Shown: positions 1 to 5,477 of the stretch, one piece after another
Position numbering within the stretch: position 1 is the stretch's first letter
Layout of the letters: each line of letters begins with the position of its first letter
Assembly (NCBI GenBank): GCA_937952925.1
Contig: CALFYA010000080.1
Location: 1-5,965, forward strand
DNA length: 5,965 nucleotides
DNA from: an uncultured Moraxellaceae bacterium
GTDB lineage: Bacteria > Pseudomonadota > Gammaproteobacteria > Pseudomonadales > Moraxellaceae
Reading direction: 5' to 3'
Notes under the pieces: model-generated
Told to the model about the DNA's origin: nothing
The model's input: only the letters and a program-made list of their open reading frames with translations
Database searches by the model: none
Translations under genes and position numbers: made by a program

Positions 1-126
1 TCATTTTTTCAAGCCCTTTCATGTGCTTGCAGCCTAAGTTGGCGCGTATGGGGTGGCACGTTGGTGCTGCTGGTCGGTGCGACACTGCGGTTGTGGCCAT
101 ATTTGACCGCGCTGGGTGCGTATTAA
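1..126 (+). CDS. C-terminal fragment of an unidentified membrane protein (5' end outside window)
   Basis: Frame 1 is open from the first base to a TAA at 124-126, giving 41 residues that end in LTALGAY. Residues about 18-41 are strongly hydrophobic (GGTLVLLVGATLRLWPYL), which fits a last transmembrane helix ending close to the C-terminus. Codon choice resembles the neighbouring genes. The gene converges on mscS with only 41 bp between the two stop codons, and no convincing terminator lies between them. The family cannot be recognised from this tail. That it is a real gene is inferred from the open frame at the edge, the helix-like composition and the sensible convergent spacing. A chance open frame of 41 codons is the main alternative. 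Confidence 0.5.
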   Translation, partial: SFFQALSCACSLSWRVWGGTLVLLVGATLRLWPYLTALGAY

Positions 127-167
127 ATGATCAGCGAGTTGGGCATTGCACCCAGCCCATCCGTGAT

Positions 168-992
168 TTACGACGGTTGCACAATCACCGTTTGTGCAGG
201 CATTGGCGCTGCAAAACCAGCATGAAGCAAGGTTTCACGGATCACACGGTTGGTGTCAAAAAATACCTGCCAGTAATGATCATTGTGCGCAAATGGTCGT
301 ACCGCAAGTACCGCGCCGAGCAGATTAAACTCCAAAATATCCACCTCAACGGCTGGATCCACCAACACATGAGGAATTTGAGCAACTGCTGCTTTGAGTA
401 AAGCGGCTGCTTGGATCGGGTCAGTGCTGCCAGACAGCTGTGCTTTGAGTTCAACCCGACGATAGGGGTTGGTACTAAAATTTTGGATGTTGTCGGCAAA
501 GATTTTGTTGTTGCCGACAATGGTCTGCACATGGTCTGGCGTATTGAGCGTGGTGGTAAATAAACCAATTTGTGTGACCGTCCCCGTCACACCACCTGCG
601 CAAATAAAATCACCAGTCTTAAATGGGCGCAAAATAATAATAAACACACCAGCGGCAAAATTGGCGAGTAGGCCAGACCATGCCATGCCAATCGCCACAC
701 CTGCTGCTGCAATAATCGCCGCAAATGAAGTGGTTTCGATGCCAAAGTAGCCCAAAATACCAATCACGAGCACAATATTGAGCGTAATATGCACAATCGA
801 CACGGCATAACGGGTGAGCGTGGCATCAAATTTGCGTACATTGAGTGCGCGGCTGAGTAGTTTGATCGCCACATGATTGATCAGCCATCGACCGATGAGC
901 CATAAAGCCAATGCCATCAAGATTTTGCCACCTGCGTGCAGCGCCAGCGGAATTAATGGATGTTGGCTCAGTTGTTCCCATGTCCACATCAT
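168..992 (-). CDS. mscS: Small-conductance mechanosensitive ion channel, MscS family
   Basis: Encodes a 274-residue inner-membrane channel expected to form a heptamer that opens under membrane tension and releases solutes on osmotic downshock. Hydrophobic segments lie at about residues 15-38 (TM1), 62-84 (TM2) and 88-124 (TM3). TM3 carries the Gly/Ala-rich pore pattern (AAAGVAIGMAW, then GLLANFAAG) and ends in the family signature LRPFKTGDFI. A beta-domain follows with GGVTGTV, TTTLNTPD, GNNKI and NFS, matching the MscS core in order. The length is close to the 286 residues of E. coli MscS. The frame extends to an ATG at 1016, but that has only AT-rich DNA before it. The ATG at 992 has AGGA (998-1001) five bases upstream, so I chose it; a second ATG follows directly at 989. 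The gene lies downstream of the lon terminator and is probably transcribed on its own. Confidence 0.93.
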   Translation of the reverse strand: MMWTWEQLSQHPLIPLALHAGGKILMALALWLIGRWLINHVAIKLLSRALNVRKFDATLTRYAVSIVHITLNIVLVIGILGYFGIETTSFAAIIAAAGVAIGMAWSGLLANFAAGVFIIILRPFKTGDFICAGGVTGTVTQIGLFTTTLNTPDHVQTIVGNNKIFADNIQNFSTNPYRRVELKAQLSGSTDPIQAAALLKAAVAQIPHVLVDPAVEVDILEFNLLGAVLAVRPFAHNDHYWQVFFDTNRVIRETLLHAGFAAPMPAQTVIVQPS

Positions 993-997
993 GATAA

Positions 998-1001
998 TCC
1001 T
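998..1001 (-). promoter_or_regulatory. Ribosome binding site deciding the mscS start
   Basis: AGGA on the minus strand sits five bases before the ATG at 992. The longer in-frame ATG at 1016 is preceded by AT-only sequence without a purine-rich site. This favours the 274-residue product over the 282-residue one. Confidence 0.65.
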
Positions 1002-1016
1002 GTAGTTTAGGTACAT

Positions 1017-1043
1017 ATTTATTAAATTTTAAATTAAAAATAT
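1017..1043. other. AT-rich island upstream of mscS
   Basis: About 27 bp consisting almost wholly of A and T, in a region of roughly balanced composition, lie just upstream of mscS. It could be part of the mscS promoter or an untwisting element. I could not place a -35/-10 pair with good spacing, so no specific promoter is claimed. Confidence 0.4.
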
Positions 1044-1102
1044 GCGACCCAATCCCGATCAAGGTGAAGCGTGGCAAGACGAAGGGTCTGATTTTTGCTT
1101 AC

Positions 1103-1138
1103 AAAAAAAGGCAGTCCAATAGCTTACCTTGGACTGCC
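1103..1138 (-). terminator. Rho-independent terminator of lon
   Basis: Perfect 10-bp inverted repeat: GGCAGTCCAA at 1110-1119 and TTGGACTGCC at 1129-1138, with a 9-nt loop. Read on the minus strand it is followed at once by seven T residues (1109 down to 1103). It lies 49 bp beyond the lon stop codon and upstream of mscS, in the right orientation to end lon transcription. Confidence 0.9.
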
Positions 1139-1143
1139 AATAA

Positions 1144-1170
1144 GCCTGTCTAGCTGGAGTCTAGACAGGC
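1144..1170. repeat. Perfect inverted repeat between lon and its terminator
   Basis: GCCTGTCTAG at 1144-1153 pairs perfectly with CTAGACAGGC at 1161-1170 around a 7-nt loop (10-bp stem). No T tract follows on either strand, so it is not a canonical terminator by itself. It sits six bases from the terminator hairpin and may protect the 3' end of lon mRNA or assist termination. Confidence 0.75.
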
Positions 1171-1180
1171 GACCGATGGG

Positions 1181-1199
1181 CGCACGTCAATGACGTGCG
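1181..1199. repeat. Palindrome overlapping the lon stop codon
   Basis: CGCACGTCA at 1181-1189 is the exact inverse complement of TGACGTGCG at 1191-1199, with a single central base. The lon stop codon (1187-1189) lies inside the left arm. It is the third consecutive inverted repeat at the lon 3' end. As RNA the loop must open a few pairs, so it may equally be a dyad-symmetric DNA site. Confidence 0.6.
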
Positions 1200-3616
1200 G
1201 TGTCCTCGAGGCTCGCCACCGGTGCAATCGGTGGAGTGGTGGCGGGCAGGGGCGTGGGGGCACTGACCAATGCAGCGGCTAACACTTCATCAATTGTACG
1301 GACGGCGCGGATCTCCAGACCTTCTTTGACATTGTCTGGAATTTCGCGCAGATCACGCACGTTATCTTCGGGGATCAACACCAGTTTGACCCCACCGCGA
1401 TGAGCAGCCAGTAACTTCTCTTTTAAGCCGCCAATTTGTAACACGCGACCCCGAAGCGTGACCTCACCAGTCATGGCGACATCCGCACGTACCGCAATGC
1501 CGGTCATGGCAGACACCAGCGCGGTGGTGAGTGCAATCCCTGCCGATGGGCCATCTTTGGGGGTTGCACCTTCGGGCATATGCACGTGGATGTCGGTTTC
1601 GGCAAAACGTGCTTGCTCAATGCCCAAGGTGTCAGCACGAGTACGCACCACCGTCATGGCCGCTTTGATCGACTCTTGCATCACATCACCAAGCGAACCG
1701 GTTGCCAAGTAGCTGCCTTTGCCTTTGACCGCTGCCGCTTCGATGGTGAGCAGCTCACCGCCCACCGATGTCCAAGCAAGGCCAGTCACCCGACCAATTT
1801 GTGCGTCGTCTTCAGCACGACCAAAATCAAACTTATACACGCCAGAGTAGTCCGCCAGATTGTCGGCGTTGACATCGATGTGCACTTGTTTGGTTTTGCT
1901 CATCACCGCTTCTTTGACCACTTTACGGCAAATCTTAGCAACTTCACGCTCTAGATTACGCACACCCGCTTCACGAGTATAACGGCGGATCAAATCCCGC
2001 ACCGCGTCATCGGAGATGGTCAGCTCTTTGGGCTTCAAGCCATTGGCTTTGACCGCTTTGGGGATCAAATAGCGTTCGGCAATATTGACCTTTTCATCTT
2101 CGGTATAACCCGGTAGACGAATCACTTCCATCCGATCCAACAGGGGCGCAGGGATGTTCATGCTATTGGCAGTACAGATAAACATCACTTCCGACAAATC
2201 CAAATCCATGTCTAGATAATGGTCATTGAATTTGTGATTTTGCGATGGATCAAGTACTTCGAGCAGTGCTGATGCTGGATCACCGCGATAGTCTTGCGCC
2301 ATCTTGTCGATTTCGTCGAGCAAGAACAGCGGGTTTTTCACGCCGACTTTGGACAGGTGCTGCACGATTTTACCGGGCATGGCACCAATATAGGTGCGGC
2401 GGTGCCCACGAATTTCGGCTTCATCACGCACACCACCCAAGGCCATACGCACAAACTCACGCCCTGTTGCTTTGGCAATCGACTCGCCCAAGCTGGTTTT
2501 GCCCACACCAGGGGGGCCAACCAAACACAAGACAGGCCCACGCATTTGCTTGACCCGTGATTGTACCGCGAGGTATTCCAAGATGCGGTCTTTGACTTCT
2601 TCAAGACCATAGTGGTCGGCATCAAGGATGTGCTGTGCGCGGTCGAGTTTGATCGACACCTTGCTGGCCTTTTTCCACGGGGTGTTCAAAATCCAGTCGA
2701 GATAGTTGCGCACCACGGCTGCTTCTGAGGACGCAGGTTGCATCGACTTGAGTTTGCGAAACTCCGATTCGGCTTTTTTCTGCACTTCAGCAGGCAGATC
2801 GGCTTGTTCCATGCGGCGCTCTAGCTCCGACATTTCGTCGTCGCCGCCACCGTTCATGTCCGACAGTTCGCGCTGAATGACTTTCATTTTTTCATTCAAA
2901 AAGTATTCGCGCTGATTGCGTTCCATCTGCCGTTTGACGTTTTCGTGCAGGGTTTGCTCGATCTTTTGCTCTTCGCTTTGACGCGACAAATATTCGACCA
3001 ACTCTTGGACGTGACCGGTGGTGTCTGGCTCTTCCAAGAATTTTTGTTTGACATCAATGGCGAGCGGTACACGCGTGGCGATGAAGTACACCAACTCCAA
3101 CAAATCGGTGATTTTTTCGGCTGCTGAAATCAGCTCACGCGCATTACGCAATTTGGCTTCAGCGTATTGGGAAAATAGTGTCTGTAAGCCTTCACGCTCA
3201 GCTTTTTGTTGCTCAGGCGACAACGGAATGGTGATGGGTTCGGGCAGGGCAATCGCACGCATGTAGTCGATATGATCTTCAATCAGATCTAGACGCGCCC
3301 GATACAAGCCTTCGATCAGCACTTTGATGCAGTTGTCGTCATTTTCGTGGTTGACCACTTGCACGATCCGACACACAGTGCCGTATTGGTACAAATTGTC
3401 GTTGTCGATGCCCTCGGCCAGCGAGTCTTTTTGCGCCACGACAAACACCAAGTCGTCGTCTGCGCGTGCCACTTCGACCGCACGAATGGATTTGGGACGA
3501 CCAACAAACAAGGCAATTTGCATATGGGGATACACCACCACATCGCGCAGGGCGAGTAGAGGGAGCGTGCCGCCTTGAGCGGTGGCTACATGTGCCGCAG
3601 GGGGATGATCAGGCAT
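1187..3616 (-). CDS. lon: ATP-dependent serine protease Lon (endopeptidase La)
   Basis: Encodes an 809-residue cytoplasmic AAA+ protease that unfolds and degrades damaged and short-lived regulatory proteins as a homohexamer. In order: an N-terminal LON substrate-recognition domain (about 16-213, beginning LPLLALRDVVVYP); a charged helical linker (about 214-305); an AAA+ module with Walker A GPPGVGKT (367-374) and Walker B LFLLDEID (430-437); and a C-terminal protease domain. The catalytic dyad is visible as S691 in DGPSAG and K734 in LKEKLLAAHRGG, 43 residues apart as in E. coli Lon (S679/K722). All key residues are present, so the enzyme should be active. E. coli Lon has 784 residues; this one has about a dozen extra at the N-terminus and a Pro/Ala-rich tail after 783. 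The ATG at 3616 has AGGAG six bases upstream. No clpP or clpX lies beside it. A strong terminator follows. Confidence 0.98.
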   Translation of the reverse strand: MPDHPPAAHVATAQGGTLPLLALRDVVVYPHMQIALFVGRPKSIRAVEVARADDDLVFVVAQKDSLAEGIDNDNLYQYGTVCRIVQVVNHENDDNCIKVLIEGLYRARLDLIEDHIDYMRAIALPEPITIPLSPEQQKAEREGLQTLFSQYAEAKLRNARELISAAEKITDLLELVYFIATRVPLAIDVKQKFLEEPDTTGHVQELVEYLSRQSEEQKIEQTLHENVKRQMERNQREYFLNEKMKVIQRELSDMNGGGDDEMSELERRMEQADLPAEVQKKAESEFRKLKSMQPASSEAAVVRNYLDWILNTPWKKASKVSIKLDRAQHILDADHYGLEEVKDRILEYLAVQSRVKQMRGPVLCLVGPPGVGKTSLGESIAKATGREFVRMALGGVRDEAEIRGHRRTYIGAMPGKIVQHLSKVGVKNPLFLLDEIDKMAQDYRGDPASALLEVLDPSQNHKFNDHYLDMDLDLSEVMFICTANSMNIPAPLLDRMEVIRLPGYTEDEKVNIAERYLIPKAVKANGLKPKELTISDDAVRDLIRRYTREAGVRNLEREVAKICRKVVKEAVMSKTKQVHIDVNADNLADYSGVYKFDFGRAEDDAQIGRVTGLAWTSVGGELLTIEAAAVKGKGSYLATGSLGDVMQESIKAAMTVVRTRADTLGIEQARFAETDIHVHMPEGATPKDGPSAGIALTTALVSAMTGIAVRADVAMTGEVTLRGRVLQIGGLKEKLLAAHRGGVKLVLIPEDNVRDLREIPDNVKEGLEIRAVRTIDEVLAAALVSAPTPLPATTPPIAPVASLEDTARH

Positions 3617-3622
3617 GGAACA

Positions 3623-3627
3623 CTCCT
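3623..3627 (-). promoter_or_regulatory. Ribosome binding site of lon
   Basis: AGGAG on the minus strand, six bases before the ATG at 3616, fixes the lon start. It lies within an 11-bp element that recurs 25 bp upstream with one change (3625-3635 and 3650-3660). Confidence 0.8.
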
Positions 3628-3660
3628 CATGAGTGGTAAAACATCAATACCTCATTAGTG
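3625..3660. repeat. Imperfect direct repeat in the lon leader
   Basis: Plus-strand CCTCATGAGTG at 3625-3635 and CCTCATTAGTG at 3650-3660 differ at one base and start 25 bp apart. One copy overlaps the lon ribosome binding site and the other overlaps a possible -10 element. It could be a regulator site pair or a chance duplication. Confidence 0.4.
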
Positions 3661-3682
3661 AAGCATAATTGGAAAAAAACAA
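3654..3682 (-). promoter_or_regulatory. Possible lon promoter
   Basis: On the minus strand TTGTTT (3677-3682) and ACTAAT (3654-3659) are 17 bp apart, placing transcription start about 30 bases before the lon ATG. Both hexamers match sigma-70 only moderately. Lon is commonly heat-shock induced through sigma-32; CCCCCTTG at the -35 end is faintly like that consensus, but I find no good CCCAT -10 partner. Treat as tentative. Confidence 0.3.
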
Positions 3683-3700
3683 GGGGGTCGTGGTGACAAG

Positions 3701-3762
3701 CGCTGTTGAAAACGCTGTTTTCCTGATCAAACGCGATCTTTTTGCCGACCAGTTGCACTGGT
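3701..3762. repeat. Short palindromes and direct repeats between ygfA and lon
   Basis: The 178-bp gap (3617-3794) holds a direct repeat CGCTGTT (3701-3707 and 3713-3719), an inverted repeat GAAAAC/GTTTTC (3708-3713, 3717-3722) and a second inverted repeat ACCAGT/ACTGGT (3748-3753, 3757-3762). Neither hairpin is followed by a T tract in the ygfA direction, so they are not obvious terminators. They could be operators for lon or an untypical ygfA 3' end. Confidence 0.4.
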
Positions 3763-3794
3763 TTGACATAAAAGTGTCGCAGGCTAAATCCTGA

Positions 3795-4376
3795 TCAAAA
3801 GTAGGTGATTAGCTCAGGCGTGACCACCGCATCGAGCGCCTGATCCCAAGGTCTTGCAGGCAATAAAGCGAGTTGTTGAAAAGGATAAGCCAAACCGATG
3901 CGATAGGGGCGTGCAGGCGCGTGTGCCAGTGTCCGATCATAAAAGCCACCGCCCATGCCTAGGCGGATGCCACGTTGATCAACCGCGACGAGTGGCATGA
4001 TCAACACATCCAGCTGTGCAACCAAACGCCCGCGCTGTCCACGTGGCTCAAGCATGCCCAAACGATGCTGATAAAAACGCCGTTGTCGATATTGCTGCAT
4101 ACAGATCGGGACAAACACCAAGCGTTGATCAAATGGCCGAATCACAGGCAGGTAGACCGTTTTGCCTTGTGCCAACAACTGCAAAATCAGCGCAGAGGTG
4201 GGCACTTCACCAAAATCATCAAGATAGATGCCAATATGTTGCGCCGCTTGGATGTTTGGGTGACGGCGCAATTGGTCAGCCACCTGCCGACCAGCTTGCC
4301 GCCGTGAGGCTGCCGACAGTTGGCGACGGGTGTGGCGTAGATAACGGCGTAAATCCGCTAAGGTCATCCGTTGCAT
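3795..4376 (-). CDS. ygfA: 5-formyltetrahydrofolate cyclo-ligase (5,10-methenyltetrahydrofolate synthetase)
   Basis: Catalyses ATP-dependent conversion of 5-formyl-THF to 5,10-methenyl-THF, returning the stored folate form to one-carbon metabolism in the cytoplasm. The product has 193 residues, a usual length for the family. Visible signatures are the N-terminal Arg-rich helix with RRQLS, the substrate-site region YLDDFGEVPT (51-60), and the nucleotide-binding/catalytic stretch MPLVAVD, then RLGMGGGFYDR (138-148). The open frame continues upstream to a TTG at 4442, but that extension would translate the ssrS 3' end and its terminator hairpin. The ATG at 4376, with GGGG five bases upstream, gives the correct family N-terminus; ATG 4367 is an alternative. 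The gene follows ssrS in the same direction, as in many gammaproteobacteria, and is probably expressed by readthrough of the ssrS terminator or from an unseen promoter. Confidence 0.93.
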   Translation of the reverse strand: MQRMTLADLRRYLRHTRRQLSAASRRQAGRQVADQLRRHPNIQAAQHIGIYLDDFGEVPTSALILQLLAQGKTVYLPVIRPFDQRLVFVPICMQQYRQRRFYQHRLGMLEPRGQRGRLVAQLDVLIMPLVAVDQRGIRLGMGGGFYDRTLAHAPARPYRIGLAYPFQQLALLPARPWDQALDAVVTPELITYF

Positions 4377-4396
4377 GCTTGCCCCAACAATCACAT

Positions 4397-4424
4397 AAAA
4401 AAGCCCTAGCGCAAGGCTAGGGCT
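4397..4424 (-). terminator. Rho-independent terminator between ssrS and ygfA
   Basis: Perfect 9-bp stem AGCCCTAGC (plus 4402-4410) with GCTAGGGCT (4416-4424) and a 5-nt loop. On the minus strand a run of T residues (4402 to 4397) follows directly. It lies about 12 bp after the predicted 6S RNA 3' end and 21 bp before the ygfA ATG. It should end 6S transcripts and limit readthrough into ygfA. Confidence 0.9.
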
Positions 4425-4435
4425 AAACATGAGGT

Positions 4436-4611
4436 ACTCCAAAGTGCCGCGGTCTATCGTGACCCTTGAACCCTAAAGTTCAAGGAGGAGGCATCGCTAA
4501 CTCACAGGCTTTCCACTACGGGGTGGACTTGCTCACAGAACCAACAGAATGCATCCTATAAAGATGATATCGGCTCAGGGGATTGGACAGACTCGCCAAC
4601 ACTCTAGAGTG
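4436..4611 (-). ncRNA. ssrS: 6S RNA
   Basis: 6S RNA binds sigma-70 RNA polymerase as an open-promoter mimic and represses many promoters in stationary phase until released by product-RNA synthesis. The minus strand carries the characteristic CCCCTGAGCCGATAT stretch of the 5' half (about 4565-4582). It also has the conserved 3'-half hairpin CCTTGAAC / GTTCAAGG (4464-4471 with 4478-4485) and GCGGCA near the 3' end, as in E. coli 6S RNA. The terminal stem closes: ACTCTAGAGTGTTG near 4610 pairs, with G-U pairs and one bulge, with CGGCACTTTGGAGT near 4436. Length is about 176 nt (E. coli 184). It sits between zapA and ygfA, its classical location, with its own promoter and terminator. Ends are estimated to within a few bases. 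Confidence 0.95.
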
Positions 4612-4617
4612 ATCTTC

Positions 4618-4645
4618 AGTATAACCAGATCAAATCAGACTGCAA
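4618..4645 (-). promoter_or_regulatory. Sigma-70 promoter of ssrS
   Basis: On the minus strand TTGCAG (4640-4645) and TATACT (4618-4623) are separated by 16 bp. The -10 is five of six to consensus and the expected start, about seven bases on (4611), coincides with the 5' strand of the 6S terminal stem. Confidence 0.75.
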
Positions 4646-4708
4646 GGGTGTGTCGGATCGCTTGTGTAGTGTTTGGTCGGATGTTGAGTATTTGTTCAGC
4701 AACGCCAC

Positions 4709-4993
4709 TTACTCAGTCTCAATCGCATCTTGCACATCTTGGATCATCTGACGCACCAAGCGCTGACAAGCCTGTTGATCTTGTAGAGCTTTGTTGACCT
4801 GTAACAATTCTTGGCAAATTTCCAAAGCCACCATGACGGCGAGTCGATCACTTTCAAGACGTGGCATGGCGCTACGTGCACTACGCAGTTTGCCATCAAG
4901 ATATTTGGCGGCAGCGCGCAAGGCTTCGGCGTCTTTGGGCTCACAGGCCAGTTTGTAGCTGCGATCAAAAATTTGCAGTTCGATTTGGTTCAT
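4709..4993 (-). CDS. zapA: Cell division protein ZapA
   Basis: Encodes a 94-residue cytoplasmic protein of the ZapA family, which binds FtsZ and cross-links protofilaments to stabilise the Z-ring. The N-terminal part (about 1-55) has the family's compact beta-rich head with IELQIFDRSYKLACEP and the helix AEALRAAAKYLDGKL. The C-terminal part (about 55-94) is a Gln-rich helix suited to the antiparallel coiled-coil tetramer. A GTG at 5002 is in frame, but GGAG (5002-5005) overlaps it and lies eight bases before the ATG at 4993, which I therefore chose. The upstream coiled-coil gene stops five bases before this start, indicating an operon. ssrS follows about 100 bp downstream, the usual arrangement. 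Confidence 0.93.
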   Translation of the reverse strand: MNQIELQIFDRSYKLACEPKDAEALRAAAKYLDGKLRSARSAMPRLESDRLAVMVALEICQELLQVNKALQDQQACQRLVRQMIQDVQDAIETE

Positions 4994-4998
4994 GCTGA

Positions 4999-5412
4999 TC
5001 ACTCCGCACTGCTTGAGGATTCGGTGGTACCCAACGAGGCCAGACGTTGAATGATGGCTTCCACTTTGCGTTTGGCATGCTCATTTTTGTGCATCAGGGA
5101 GTCGCGTTCGGCAATCAATTGCTGACGTGCCAGTGCTTGTTGGGCGAGTTCACTGGCTAAGCGTTCCATTTCGGTGCTCATGGTTTGATGAGCCAATGCC
5201 AAGGATTCATAACGCCCTGTGAGCGCGGCCAGTTCTTGCTGGAGTTGCTGACGTGCTGTGCTGACTTTGAGCAATTCGTCTTTGAGCCCTGTGTCCATGG
5301 GAGCGGGAGGCGGTGGTTGATTGGCCAGCGTCTCGTTTTCCATGCGGGCTTCTTGCAACTGACGTGTGAGGGTTTCGATGAGCGTTTGTAAACGCTGGAG
5401 TTCTGCCAACAT
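4999..5412 (-). CDS. Coiled-coil protein, ZapB-like / TIGR02449-like
   Basis: Encodes a 137-residue, almost wholly helical cytoplasmic protein. Residues 1-31 form a heptad-like helix rich in L, Q and E. A proline linker PPPPAP (33-38) follows, then a second long helix (about 44-128). The section LIAERDSLMHKNEHAKRKVEAIIQRL (99-124) resembles the C-terminus of the roughly 70-residue proteins often found just upstream of zapA in Pseudomonas and relatives. The protein ends in a Ser-rich tail. Its place in a probable operon with zapA, plus the coiled coil, suggests a role beside ZapA at the Z-ring; that is inference. At 137 residues it is about twice the size I expect for the family. The ATG at 5412 has no good Shine-Dalgarno sequence, but no better start is visible. 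Confidence 0.8.
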   Translation of the reverse strand: MLAELQRLQTLIETLTRQLQEARMENETLANQPPPPAPMDTGLKDELLKVSTARQQLQQELAALTGRYESLALAHQTMSTEMERLASELAQQALARQQLIAERDSLMHKNEHAKRKVEAIIQRLASLGTTESSSSAE

Positions 5413-5443
5413 GATCAGGTCGCATGGATGAAGGATGGGCGTT

Positions 5444-5473
5444 AATATAGGGGGACGAGATAAGGTTGGTCAA
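5444..5473 (-). promoter_or_regulatory. Probable sigma-70 promoter of the zapB-like–zapA operon
   Basis: On the minus strand TTGACC (5468-5473) and TATATT (5444-5449) are 18 bp apart, each close to consensus. The expected start near 5437 gives a leader of about 25 nt to the ATG at 5412. The element lies in the 65-bp divergent gap shared with ygfB, so the two transcription units may compete for polymerase. Confidence 0.6.
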
Positions 5474-5477
5474 CGAC

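Noticed and set aside
130..160. Possible bidirectional terminator between the edge gene and mscS
   Set aside because: Only a 5-bp TGGGC/GCCCA stem with a long loop and no T tract on either strand.
21..401. 126-codon plus-strand open frame across the mscS 3' end
   Set aside because: It lies antisense to conserved mscS sequence, its residues look like no family, and frame 1 (1-126) is a better coding candidate at its left end.
3763..3790. Plus-strand promoter-like TTGACA, 16 bp, TAAATC, which would give an antisense RNA into ygfA
   Set aside because: The -10 is poor and no gene or RNA is evident downstream on that strand; a chance match is likely.
4016..4420. 134-codon plus-strand open frame opposite ygfA
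   Set aside because: Shadow of the conserved 5-FCL gene on the other strand; no ribosome binding site and it crosses the terminator hairpin.
4640..4708. Search for a tRNA or small gene between zapA and the ssrS promoter
   Set aside because: No cloverleaf, ribosome binding site or open frame of note; it looks like an ordinary spacer.
4549..4797. Plus-strand open frame across ssrS and the zapA 3' end
   Set aside because: It runs antisense through the 6S RNA and zapA, with no coding signature.
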